A stretch of 16,370 bases of DNA from Stereocaulon alpinum. Its lineage: Eukaryota > Ascomycota > Lecanoromycetes > Lecanorales > Stereocaulaceae. The number at the start of each line of letters is the position of its first letter. Position 1 is the first letter of the stretch. This document shows positions 1-11,249 of this stretch, in pieces. The translations under genes and the position numbers were made by a program. The notes below the pieces were generated by a model, which worked only from the letters and a program-made list of their open reading frames with translations, did no database searches and was not told the origin of the DNA. The stretch lies in assembly GCA_018257865.1 (NCBI GenBank), contig JAEUBA010000253.1, positions 1 to 16,370 on the forward strand, read 5' to 3'.

Positions 1-669
1 ACCTTTATAAGGTTAGTTTAGATAGGCCGTATTACCCTTAATTAATACTATTATACCTATTAGTAAATATCCTAACTATTAATTAATATAGTATAACTAA
101 CGAAGTACCCTTAGGTTAATATAAAGCTTATAACGCCGGTAACTAAGTAAATATATATAGCGAATAGTATTCTATAGATCTAAGTCGGTAGTTAACTATA
201 TAATTCTACTAGCTTTATAGATAAGGGTGCTCCCCTAGATATTATCTTTTATAGTCTAAAAATCCTTCGTTATTAAGATTTAGATTAGAGTATCGTAACT
301 AATTTAATCCTATAGCTAGTTAGCGTTAGTAATTAAAGTATTATATATAATCTACCTTAGTTAGATAAGATAGAACTTATCCCTAAGTATATAAATAATT
401 CTAAGGAGGATATAAGGCGGATAGGTATTATCTAAGATTAAAGCTAATATAAAGAATAGTTTAGTATAGTTAGGTTACTCTATACAAGTATTATTATATC
501 TAGCTATTTTAGAATTTATTAAGTTATAGGAATCCTCTAAGGGCTGTTTACTAGCCCGTTAGTTTACTATAGTAGGTACTTTATTTATTAGTCTTATTAG
601 TATATATAGTACCTTATCGTAGAAAGGGGGTATATAATTAAGAAGGTTAAAGTTAGTAGTAATAGAGTT

Positions 670-690
670 AAGGACCTTAGTAAGGTCCTT
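670..690. repeat. Perfect 9-bp inverted repeat, 3-nt loop
   Basis: AAGGACCTT at 670-678 and AAGGTCCTT at 682-690 are exact reverse complements around AGT. It resembles a terminal hairpin of a mobile element, but no CTRR motif follows at a Helitron-like distance on either strand, so no function is assigned. Confidence 0.6.
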
Positions 691-1030
691 ATTATAACTC
701 CTTAGATTTATACCCTAAAGGGTAGTACTCTAGAGGCGGTCTTTAATTACTTAACGTAGGGCGCTAAAAAGGCTAGTATAGTACCTTAGGCTCCTACGGA
801 TATTACTAAAGTTCTATAGAATTCCTAACTTTATCTTACTAACGATAGTATAGAAGTTAGCCTCTATTAGGATAGGCTCTAGTATTATATTAATATAAGG
901 GTTAATAAGAGGGAGACCGGCTATATTAGATAATATTATAGATAATTCGGAGGGGCGGGTGATAAGAAGAATTTAGGGATAGTATAAGTAGATTAGGGAA
1001 GAACTTTAGGATAGTATAAATAGAAGAAAG

Positions 1031-1106
1031 AAAGGTTAAGGATTCTTTACTTAGGATAGGAAAGGGTTAGGGATTCTTTACTTAAGATAGGAGGAATTAA
1101 GGATTA
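1031..1106. repeat. Short tandem repeat, about 30-bp unit
   Basis: Two near-identical units of 30 and 31 bp (1031-1060 and 1061-1091) share the core GGATTCTTTACTTA, and a partial third copy follows to about 1106. The units differ by a few transitions and one inserted base. It lies in unassigned sequence; I see no coding or regulatory role. Confidence 0.6.
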
Positions 1107-1921
1107 TTCGCTAATTTAGAAGGACTAGCGGGTAGTAGGGATTTATACTAAGGTTTAATTTATAATAGCGATTAGTTAGTAGTTAGTAAAAGTAGTAAGT
1201 AAAGGTAATACTAGTAAGGTAACTACGTCTCTAAATAGGTAAACCTTAATATAATTAGGCGATATAGGCTATTCTCTATAGAAAAGTATATTATAGTAGC
1301 AAAAAGTAGGTAAGTTAAGCTACTAAAAGATTAAAAGTAGCGAGCTTAATATAATAGATAGAGATATTAATTAAGAGCAGAACTTATATATATATAGTAT
1401 ATAGAAAGCGGATAGCTAGTTTCTAATATACTATATCTAACTTTATACTTAATATATAATATCTAATAAAGATAGAGTATTATAAATTATTATCTATTTA
1501 TAAAGCTTAATTAGCTTTCTTATTCTATTCTTTAAAATATAAATCTTAGTTAAGTACTCTTATATAAAAATAGTCTAAGTTCGACTTAGATATATATTTT
1601 AGTAATAGGGATATATACTATAAGGTTTATAACTAATTATATTTCCTAATAAGATAAGTAAGTAGGGCGTTTATTAAATATATTATATAGAAAGAAAATC
1701 CCCTTAAACTATCTATTAATTAACGCCTTCTATAGGATAATATCCTACTATACGTATATTATAATTTACTTAATAGTAATAGTTAGAGATAGGCGATTTA
1801 AGGTAATATAAAGATAGATTTATCCTAACTTATAGTAGGTTAGTTTAATAGATTTAGTAGCGAATATATTTACTAATACCTACCTAAACGCGTTAATCTT
1901 AATAATAATACCTCTATATTA

Positions 1922-4900
1922 CGCCTAAGCTAGATAGATCGATAGTATAAACGCTACTAGAAGTAGTATAGTAGTAGAAGTAGTTTAACTAAGTATCTAC
2001 TACGCTGTAAGGGCTAAGACCCTAATTAGATATATAGGAGATAAGTACGCCTTAATAAAGATAAAGTTAAGGGCCCTACTTATAAACGCTAAAGAGATAA
2101 GGTTAATATAATTAGTAATAGTCCCTATAAAGGCGAAGGTAGATAAGTCCCTTAAGAGGACCTAACTATTTTAATAGATAATAATACTTTAGGGTAATTA
2201 CTTAAACTTACTAACTCTACTAATAAGATCTAGTACTAGTAAGATAAGCTAAATATAAAACTTAATTAATTAAAGTTAATAATAGTATTAAGTACTATAG
2301 GTACTATCTCTACCTTAATAGTTAGCTCTATAGAGTACTATCTATAGGAGTAAGGTATTAGTAGGCCTTTAGAGGAAGAGGATATAACCTTAATAGAGTC
2401 TATCTCTATACCCTAGTCTAAGTTAATACCTAAGTTAATACCTAAGTTAATACCTAAGTCGATACCTAAGTTTATACCTAAGTTAATACCTAAGTTAATA
2501 CCTAAGTCGAACTAAGACTAGTACCCTTTCTAATTAGAAGCTAATTATACCCTAGCTTTATAGATATATAACGCGCGACTATCTAGTAGTATAATAGATA
2601 ATTTCTTTAAAGATACTTAATTATAACCTTTCTACAGACGCTATAGCTTTAATAGCGCTTAATAACTAAAAGTTAAGCTATATACTATTAAGTATTCCGC
2701 TGCTACTAGTAGATAGTCTTAGTAAGTATTTAAGGTCCTATTAATTTAACTAAATAAGGCGACTAGAATATATTATATACTCTACTTTAATATAATAGGT
2801 ATAATACGAACTTTTATTAGATATAAACCTTTTAATTTAAGTATTAACTATATACTAATACGCTAGCGAAACCTTAACGGGGGTCTAATTATTAGTAAGA
2901 TATATATAGCCCGTTAGTAGTAGGAGATATAAGATAAGCTCCCTAATAGCTTAATAGTAGTACTAGTTATAATATTATTAGATAAGACCTATTTATTATA
3001 GATATATAGAGATTAGTAGGCGTAGCTAGTCTATATTACTATTAATAACCTTAATTAAGGTATTCGGCGGGTATAGGTTCGGCTAGGGATAATATTACTT
3101 AGACTAGTACTATTAGTCTATAATAGTATAAAAGTTAAGGTATATTACTACGCTATAGGGCTTATAGTTAAGGGTAAGCCGGCTAAAGTATAGATCTTAC
3201 TTAATATACTAATAGTATTCTATTAAAGTACTTAAGGAGCTAGCGCCTAAGGGGATCCTTATTATATATATAGACGGACGAATATAATAATACTACCTAA
3301 TACTCGCGTCTATACTAGGCGATTATAAGGAATAAGTCCTAATAACCTTAATTAAGAGCGGTAAATACTATCCGGTCTACTTAGTACTACTAAATAAACG
3401 GGAACGACTACGTCCCGAAATACTATATCTAAAGCGAATACCTAAAAATACTATAGAGTAGCTATAGATATAAAAAGCGTATAATAAGAATACGCCTAGG
3501 CTTTTACTAGATATAATAGTATATAACCGGCCTAACTTTATAGACGACTACTTTATAGTTAACGTCTACTAACTATAGACGTTTAATATATTATACTAAT
3601 TAATAGTTAAAGGGCTATTAAACTACCTCTTAGACTAGCTAAGGGAGTATATTAGAGAGGGATAAATAAAGCTTAAGGTATAAGCCTTAATTAACGCCTA
3701 CTTTTAAGCTATACCTAAATTTACTAAGCTGAGGCGATTTTAGGAGTTTAGTAAGCTAAGCTAATAGATAGGAGAGGAGAGTAAAGAGATATTATAAATT
3801 ATAATACCTATCTTCGCGCCTCTTTTATCTAAAAAAAACTTAGATATACTATATATAGGATAAGCTATTATTAACTTTATTATACTTATAAGATACTAAT
3901 CCTACGACGAAGCGATACTAGAATATATAGACGTAGTATTAGAAAGGATTAATCTACTTAAGGAGGTATTTTAAAAGTATAGACTAGTTAATAAGTAAAT
4001 AGGCGAGCAAACCTTTAACTTTCCTAAATTCTATAGTATTAGTTACTATATTAATATAATTAAATATTATGGTCTGCTAAATAGATATAGTACCTAAGCC
4101 TTTAAAAGGGTATATCTAATATTACTTAAGAATTACTATAACTAAATAAATAAGTATAAGGATTACTAGGAGTAATTAATAGAATATAACAAATATTATA
4201 TTAAGTTAATAATTATATAGGATATTAAAACTTTCGAAGAGATAGAGCCTATATTACTTTATTAAAAGAGAAAACGAGAAGATAAGAAAAGTATAAAGGC
4301 TAGGGTCCTCCTAGATCTATACTAATTAAGATAGCGAGTAGACGTAGAAGAGCGCTATATACTAAAATACCTATATAGATATAATAGTTGTTACTAGCGA
4401 ACGGCGAGGGATATAGCTAAATAGCTAAATATAGCTAGGTTTCTCTAAAGCCTAGCTACGTTTTTTAAGGCGTACTAAGCGAAAATACTAAGCTGCGGTA
4501 GTATAACCTTAAACTTAGATATTAATAGAAGGGAGGTAGACTATAGCTAGGTTAAGAGCTACTTAGTCTATATCTATTTAGGCCTTATATATTAGAAGAC
4601 TATAGGAGAGGACTCCTCTAATTTAGGATATCTCTATAAGGATTTAGTAGTCTATAGACCTTATAAATATTCGTAGTATTTAACCTAGCGTAGAGATTAC
4701 GTATAGGTCTAAAAATAAGACTATAAGAGTCGAAACTTAGAAACTATATAGGAGGGAAAGTTAGTTAGCTAGGTCTTAGTTATTATAGAGGTAAAGGATT
4801 TTAGTATTAGGGACTTTAAGTAATAACCTAGTTATATCTAAGCTACCTTTATAGAAGTCTTTAATTATTAATATCTAGGGTAGGTATAAGAGTGCTATAG

Positions 4901-5312
4901 AATAGTTAAAGTTAAAAAGGTATAGGTATTACTTATACTTAATCCTTAAATAATAGGCGCTCGCCGCTTCTATAGACTACTAAATATTAAGCGAAGTACT
5001 TATCTAGTACTAGGAACGGTTAGAGGAAAAGAGATATTTTATATTAATAGTTTTATCGACTAGGACTAATATAATACGGTATATTACCCTAAATTCCTAA
5101 TAATTAATACTAAGGTAGCGTAACGAATCTACGCTAAATTCCTACTAAATTCTTTTTAGGTAACGCTATAAACCTAAGTATAATACTATAAAAGGAGGAG
5201 AGATAATACTATAGATATATCTAGGTTAATAGAGCGGAGGAAACGCTGCTACTAACTACCCTTATAGCGTCTAAAGCTAAGGCTTTAGTCTTAAGGAAAA
5301 CCTCTAATATAA
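1922..5312 (+). pseudogene. Plavaka-like (CACTA-related) transposase relic
   Basis: This is a dead DNA-transposon transposase. Two reading frames explain nearly all of it: one from the zinc finger at 1946 to about 3195, then a shift by one base, then one from about 3228 to a stop at 5310-5312. The N-terminus holds a former C2HC finger at 1946-2008 (C-x2-C-x12-H-x3-C, both Cys of the first pair and the His now Tyr codons), followed in frame by a 12-bp repeat array. Core landmarks are D-K-T-x-L at 2981, the former A-W-P-x-Y-x-T-I-x-N about 12 residues later, R-x-Q-x-R-P-G near 3075-3095, D-G-R at 3273, I-L-H-Q-L near 3573, and F-P-K-x-H then H-Y near 4020-4050. These match what I know of ascomycete Plavaka transposases by memory only. 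A likely catalytic Glu reads Lys at 4104-4106. The tail is basic (E-R-R-K-R). The start is unknown because ATG is lost; roughly 1,100 codons fits a full-length protein. Confidence 0.68.
2419..2514 (+). repeat. In-frame 12-bp minisatellite, 8 units
   Basis: Eight units of TAAGTTAATACC or close variants run without gaps; the variants change the middle TTA to TCG or TTT and the last unit is degenerate. The period is a multiple of three and the array is in the same frame as the zinc finger upstream and the transposase core downstream. It therefore encoded a Lys-Leu/Ser-Ile-Pro repeat, probably an extended linker. Before RIP the variable codon may have been TCG or TCA (Ser). Confidence 0.85.
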
Positions 5313-6900
5313 AGAACTAACCTATAATTTTAATTACCGCAGCAGTATTAATTCGCTCTTTAGTATATTTAATTATAGCTTTATTATATTAGTAGGCTAT
5401 ATAGCGTCTTACGCGTATAATATTTACTTACTTTAGTATTAGGTCTACGGCCCTTATATATTACTAATATTTAGGTACTTTAGTAAGCTGAGGAGTAGAG
5501 AGGTTATTAAGCTTATAGAGTTATATATAGAGTCTAACGGGGAAGATAGGGAGTAAATTCGTTAGATATTAAGCCTTTATAGCGATACTTTGCTAAAATA
5601 ATAGCGATAAGACTATAAATTATAAGGGGAGTTATTAAGAAATATCTAGCTAGATATTTATCTAACTTAGATAAGGCAGAACTAAGTTAGATAATACTTA
5701 GATAGGGTAAACCCTAAGTTAGATACTACTTAGATAGTATAAAACCTAACTTAAATATCTATAGCTTATTAAGCTTTAATAGCTAAGTACCGCTAGGCTA
5801 TATTTAGTAGTAATATTTTCCTAGCTTAAAAAAGATTAATACTAACTTAGAAATATCTAATAGGTATACTAATATAGAATAGACTTAATAAGCTATTCCT
5901 ATACTTTATTATCTTAAGTATTAAGTATATAGGTTCTATTTCGGTCTTTAGATAGAATTTCTACCGCTATACGCGCTAGGGACGCTAATATTATTACTTC
6001 TATTTATAATAGCAGCTAGTAATCTATTAAAGGGTCCTAATATTATAATTTTAAGAATCTAGTATATTAAGCTTATAGAGTAGTAAGGTTATGTTTTTAA
6101 AATATTAATATACTACGTCTATATAGCTGTAAATATATAATAAAGCTTTAAGAACCTTAAGTACTCGTCCTAAACTATTTAAGATACGCAGTAGTATATC
6201 TCTATATTAACGTACTACCTCAGAAATAGTAACGTCTATAATAAGCGACTATATAGTATACTAGCTAGGATAATAGTAAGAAGGATATACTTAGATACTA
6301 TTCTTAGAGCCCCCCTAATTAAGCTACCGGATACTAATCGGATAAGTATAAAAAAGGGTGAAATATATACGCCCCTAATTTAGTAAAGTTTTATAAGGTG
6401 CCGCTAATAAGTTAGTAACTAGACGTCGTAACTCTCTATATTAGTTATTTACTCGAATTATAAGGAGTAGAAGATATAGTCGTATTAGTAGATAATAGGT
6501 TATTATAGAGTTAAGCCTTTACTCGAAAGCGGCTTTTATATACTAAAGGAGCTATCAGTAGTAGCTATAATTTAAACGGATTATATATATAGAAGACTTT
6601 ATTTAGCTTTAACTACCTACTTAAATTATATATAAAGATATATAGCTACTAATTAGTAGATATATATAGACTATATAAGAGTTTATTAATTATAATAACT
6701 TAAAAAGAAGACTAGTAGCTATATATTAGTAGCGTTATATTACTAATTAAGCTGATAGCTAGCTGAACGCGTAATAGATATACTAATTAGTTAGATATTA
6801 TACTAACAGCAATATCTAGTTACTAGCTGGACTAATATTATTAAATTAGTAGTAAAGAGTTACAGATCGGGCTGATCTAATACTATTAGTAATATTAAGT
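5313..6900. other. Unassigned RIP-degraded interval
   Basis: No gene could be recognised. The interval should include the 3' flank and terminus of the upstream transposon and possibly the 5' LTR of the downstream Copia element, but I could not place either end. CA and TG dinucleotides begin to reappear from about 6740 (for example CAGCAA near 6807 and GCTGATAGCTAGCTGAAC near 6752), so this part is less mutated than the sequence to its left. A repeat cluster at 5661-5737 is listed separately. Confidence 0.45.
5661..5737. repeat. Cluster of inverted and direct repeats, possible subterminal repeats
   Basis: TCTAACTTAG (5661-5670) is the exact reverse complement of CTAAGTTAGA (5682-5691). A 24-bp stretch at 5682-5705 recurs at 5714-5737 with one difference (32-bp period), and TAGGGT/ACCCTA form an inverted pair around AA at 5703-5716. 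The cluster lies about 350 bp past the transposase stop. CACTA-type elements carry such subterminal motifs as transposase-binding sites, so this could mark the transposon's 3' end; that role is inference. Confidence 0.5.
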
Positions 6901-7048
6901 TACTAATTCCGCTATATCCTACTGTTAGCCCTACCGGCGCGCTCGGCAACTCGGGGTTCCCCAGCAACTTTTGGGAAAGCGCGATATAGTAGCTCTATAA
7001 TAGTAATAAATAGGCTATTAGAGAGGATATTAGGTTAAAGCCCTAAAG
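6901..7048 (+). other. Leader before Copia gag, with GC-rich island
   Basis: This precedes the gag frame and would be the untranslated leader and possibly the end of the 5' LTR of the plus-strand Copia. At about 6921-6986 it holds a GC-rich stretch with GGGGTTCCCC (4-bp arms, TT loop), flanked by CGCGCT and AGCGCG that can pair as an outer stem. Several CpA and TpG sites are intact. I could not identify an LTR boundary or a primer-binding site, and it shows no visible similarity to the LTR-like sequence beside the second copy at 11250-11586. Confidence 0.4.
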
Positions 7049-7987
7049 ATATTATCTAATTTCGCTACCGAAATAGCGACCCTCTAGTTTAATATAATAT
7101 AATAGTAATATTAACGCTCCTAGATACCCTTCTAAACGGCCCTAATTAATAGTTTTAAGATCTCTAACGCTATTACTAATTACTAGGAGCAAAACCTTTC
7201 TTAAGAACTCACCGTATTAACTAAGCTCTATACCGACGAGATAAAATATAATAGAAGGAACGACTCCTTCGACTATAAGCTAAAGATCTTCTTAACTATC
7301 GCCTCTAACGTAAGGATACCGTCGACTAAGCTGTATATAGCATTTTAGTATATACTAACTAGCGATATACTTAATTTCTACTTTATTAATTAATCTTCCT
7401 TTTTAGTAATAAACCTAGACTCGCTATAGCTTACCTTTAAAGGAAACTTTAAAGGAAGAGAATACTAAATCGCCCGCCTTAATAAATAGAATAGCGTATC
7501 CTTATAACTATTTATTAACTATAATAAAGAGAAGACCCTAACGGAGTACCTAGATACTATAATATTAAGACTAAGAGAACTATAATACAGCTTAGACGAG
7601 AACCTTTATAAGGATAGCTTTATCTACTAGAAGATAATTACTACTTATAAGTCTATACCTACTTACGAGATTATCTACCGAAAACTACTAGATACTATAT
7701 AAAACCTTATTTAAGACCTCCGATTATCTATAGCCTTATAAGACCGCCGCAGCCTCCTATCGCTAAGTAAAACGATATATATAGACCGTCGCTACTAAAA
7801 CCGTAAATCTAGCAGTTGTAACTGCGAATCTAGTAGTCGTAGCTAATTAAGATATCTAAGTAAGCTGAGATACAACTCTAATAATTCCAGTAATTTAACG
7901 AATAAAAAGCGATATTTTATCTGTAAAAAGGAAGGTTACTAGTTAACTAATTACCCTAAGGAAGAACGTTAACGCAGCTTTAAGTAA

Positions 7988-10900
7988 TACCTCACCGACG
8001 TTAAAGGCGAAAAGGAAGAAGGTAATAGCGAAGGTAGTACTACTAAGGAGGATACCGCTAATAATCCACCTAACTAAGGTAACGGTAAGGTGTTTCTAAC
8101 ATTAATAGGTGTAATTAATAGTAAGGCTGTATACCAAAAACTAGCTAATTAGGCGACTTTATATACCGTTATAAAGGTACTATCTATCTAGGATAATATT
8201 AATATTAATATCTAGGGAGAAGCACCTCGCCGCCCCGCGAAAAGATACAGCGACAGCTACTTCTACGGCCTTATAATCGATACCGGCGCTACCTATAACT
8301 CCTTAGTAGGCTATAATTAATACCTAGTACTACAGCGCGAGTAAGATATTAATATTAACGCTGATAAGGCTAGCACCGCTAGATTTAAGTTCGGTATTAG
8401 CGAAGCCTTATCGCAAGGTACTGTTACCGTCTAATTACTAATTAGTATTATCGAATTCCATATTATCGACGCCGACATACTATTCCTTCTCTGCCTGCGA
8501 GACCTCGACTAGGCAGGTTTTTATTTCAATAACCTTACTAATTACCTAGTTAGCGGTAATAGATAAGTTCCTATTATAAGACTATATAGTTACCTATTCC
8601 TTACTTAGGGAACCTCGCTGTTAAACGCCTATTATATTAATACCTATACTAACGATAGCGATATTATAAGTAGCTAATTATTAGAGTAAGACCTTAGACG
8701 CCTATACCGCCGCTTCGGGTACCTATTAATAACACGCCTAGTACGCTTACTAAAACGATCCAGCTACCGTTTTAACTAGGACGCTATTAATCGACTAGGA
8801 AAGTTCTGCTTAACTTACTAGAAATACGGAAGATTACTAGGAAGGTTCAAATTTACTATTAAAAACGACCTATAATTCAATTATTTAGTAATAATTAATA
8901 TTATATATCTGGAGAGCCCTACCGCCCCGGTCCTATATATAGTCGACGAGGCTATACGCTTCTAAACCGCCCGCTTTCTAAAAGATATTTTAGCGGAGAT
9001 AGTCTAGGATACGCTAAGGGCCTGCTAGATTAATACTTATATTAGACTACTAGATATACTAGTCTATAACGCTAGTAAGTAATTTATTAGCACCGAATTC
9101 GCCTCTAAGGTAAAAGGGATAGTAATTAAATTAAAATACGTCCCTGTTAAAGTATACTACTCGATTGGTCTAGTTAAACGCTACTACGTACCTCTTAGGC
9201 GTGCGTATAATATTATTTAAGAAGACCTACTACTACTAGGTAAGTAATTTATCCTATAAATTGCTATTAAGGTAATTAATAATATAGCTAGACCTAATAG
9301 GCTAACTCCTATACTACTTCTATTCGGTACGTTTCTAAAGCTTACTAAATTAGACCCTATATACCTATTAATTACGGAGAGAGGTAAGGCTATTAAACGC
9401 GTAATAAAAGAAGCGTTAGAATTATTAGTAAAAAGAGACGTTACTAAAGCCTTACGCTACCGTAACGGTCTATAAAGCGACGCTATCCTAGATACTCCTA
9501 TTAGTAGTAACGTCCTAGTATAGCGAGAAGGTAAAGGATAGAAAGGGCCCTACTAACTACTCGCTATAGACGACTAAGCCTATACGGTTAAACTTAGTAG
9601 CGGCCCTATAACCTTTCGAATTATATTAGTTAAGCCTTACTTAGTCGAATTAACTAATAAAGCGCCTCCTATAACTTAAGTAGACCTACCTACTAAAGAA
9701 GCTACTGCTATACGCTAGAATCCGTAGCGATAAGCGGACCTACCGACCGAAGAAGTTACTACTACGCGCTAGAATCCGTAGCGATAGCGATACCTACCTA
9801 CCCGCTACGCCTACCTTACTAATAAGGAGTAATTAGATATCGAGCTATTAATAAAGCTCTGATTAGAAGGCGCTATTTAGTTACTAAATAGCCTATTCGT
9901 TAACTCTCGTCGAAAGGAAATTAACAGCCTTATTACTAAAGGAGTCTTTAAGATCGTTAGTAAGTAGGATATACCGCTAAATACTTATATCTTTAGCTGC
10001 CGATTCGTCGATAATATTAAATAGGATAGCACTATACTATTCGAAAAGTCTAGACTAGTCGTCTAAGCTTATAATAATAAAGGTAAGAAAGAGGTACTAA
10101 CGTAGTTACTAACGATCTAACGCGCTAGCTAACGCCTTATTATTTACCTCTCCGTAATTCTACTACGAGACCTCTATATACGCGATATCTTATAAGCTTA
10201 TATATAGTCGACTTTAGTACTAAGCCGCCTAGTTTATATAAAACCGCCGTAAGGTACTAACCTAGGAGATAATATACTAAAAGTAGTCCGCCCGCTATAT
10301 AGCGTCCTAAAGGTAGGGACGTATTAGTTTAGGACCTACTATAACTACTATACTAAAAAGCTAGGCCTTACTATCTCCTTATTCGATCCCTACCTAATAT
10401 TCTCTAAGTAAGTAATTATTAGCCTCTAGACTAACGACTTACTATTCTACGGGATAACCGAATATTTAGAGTTAGAAGAGTAAGTACGCCTTAATATAGG
10501 CTTTCTAGTAAAGCTAATTAAAAAGCTAGATAAAGAAAAGAACCTCCGATTTAACGGCACTATAATTTCTAATAAAACTTTTTCTATTAACGGCGATATT
10601 CTAGAGCTCTCGTAGTAGCGGTAATATAGTAAGATTAATACAATCGATACCGCTACCGCTAGCGATATTAAATTATAATATATTAAGGAAAGGGCTTAAG
10701 GCGCCTATATAGCCTCTATATATTAACTAGAGATAGCCTTTACCCTGTCTAAAGCAGCCTAAATTACTCAACTAGCGAAAGAGGACGCTGATTAGTTAAA
10801 TAAATAGCTAAATTAGTAGAAGGAAAACGACCGCTACGGCCTATAATTTATTAAGCTTGCTCTAGAGAAGCTGAAACTACTAGTCTTCGTTAATACGGCC

Positions 10901-11249
10901 TTCGCTAATAACGCTGACCTTAGCTCTTAGATTAGGTACGTTATCGTCCTTACTAACGAGCAGTAGCTTAATAAATCGACTATTAATATTAGCGGTAATA
11001 TTATCTACTAGAGCAGTACTAAATATAAGAGAGTTATAAGATCAGTACTAGCTTTAGAGCTATACGTAATAGTAGTAGGGTTTAATATTACTACCGCCCT
11101 ATAATCTACTATTAAAGGTATTACCTAGGTAAAGATCCTACTAATCCTATATACCGACTCCTACTTACTATACGATTATATTATACGCCTCGGTACCACC
11201 GCTAAGAAACGCCTAATAATCGATATAATAGGACTACGGCAGTCTTATA
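7988..11249 (+). repeat. Left arm of a 3.2-kb inverted repeat
   Basis: From 7988 to 11249 the sequence aligns with the reverse complement of 14940 down to 11748, with a spacer of about 500 bp. Compared by eye at several points, mismatches are mostly C/T and G/A. The arms differ by 69 bp, a multiple of three, of which 54 bp is the tandem duplication at 9683-9790. The repeat arises from two Copia copies in opposite orientation. Confidence 0.9.
9683..9790 (+). repeat. In-frame 54-bp tandem duplication in Copia pol
   Basis: Units at 9683-9736 and 9737-9790 are both 54 bp (18 codons), read in the pol frame, and share D-L-P-T at the start and R-Q-N-P (before RIP) near the end. They lie between integrase and reverse transcriptase. 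The minus-strand copy has only one unit (about 13187-13240), so the duplication or its loss separates the two copies. Confidence 0.85.

Larger units (their letters stand above)
1..1921. other. Unassigned RIP-degraded repeat sequence
   Basis: I could not assign a gene here on either strand. The stretch is fully saturated with TpA and stops occur in all frames. Reading stops as former Gln or Trp gives long plausible polypeptides in several frames, but none shows a motif I recognise. It is probably a relic of another repeated element, or the 5' part and terminus of the transposon whose transposase follows. Two local structures are listed separately: a perfect hairpin at 670-690 and a tandem repeat at 1031-1106. 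CA survives rarely, for example near 484 and 1378. Confidence 0.5.
7049..11249 (+). pseudogene. Ty1/Copia gag-pol polyprotein relic, 3' truncated
   Basis: This encoded the capsid and enzymes of an LTR retrotransposon. One frame runs the whole way: every motif checked has the same phase and only RIP-type stops interrupt it. In order: Gag, with its conserved F-D-Y-K-L-K-I-F segment at 7268-7291; a zinc knuckle at 7913-7954 (C-x2-C-x4-C-x4-H before RIP); the aspartic protease D-T-G-A at 8279-8290 with its Asp intact; integrase zinc-binding residues at 8705, 8720, 8807 and 8816 (H-x4-H-x28-C-x2-C); and integrase catalytic codons at 8945 (Asp kept), 9068 (Asp now Asn) and 9176 (Glu now Lys), the last two spaced exactly D-x35-E. 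The reverse transcriptase D-D site follows at 10433-10438 (now Asn-Asp), then RNase H with S-S-T-K-Y-K at 11012 and T-D-S at 11153-11161. The frame ends at R-Q-S-Y, cut about 55 codons short by comparison with the second copy. The probable start is the ATA at 7049, a likely mutated ATG. Confidence 0.92.
7049..11249 (+). mobile_element. Copia-family LTR retrotransposon, plus-strand copy
   Basis: This is the element body that carries the gag-pol relic. Integrase lies before reverse transcriptase, the diagnostic Copia (Pseudoviridae-type) order, unlike Gypsy. No 5' LTR could be delimited, and the 3' end is missing: homology with the minus-strand copy stops at 11249. RIP mutations here are less saturated than in the left third of the window. 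Confidence 0.85.

Noticed and set aside
670..690. A second Helitron 3' hairpin
   Set aside because: No CTRR lies at the expected distance on either strand and there is no helicase remnant beside it.
1..1921. A Starship captain (DUF3435 tyrosine recombinase) or Helitron Rep domain
   Set aside because: I looked for the R-x-H-x-x-Y or HUH-type residues after allowing for RIP and saw none that I could defend.
2419..2514. Regular short repeats that might suggest a CRISPR array or regulatory iterons
   Set aside because: There are no spacers, the unit is 12 bp and continuous, and it is in frame with a transposase in a eukaryotic sequence; it is a coding minisatellite.
5703..5718. TAGGGT and ACCCTAA resembling fungal telomere repeats
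   Set aside because: There is only one partial unit in each orientation, inside a local repeat cluster; it is not a telomeric tract.
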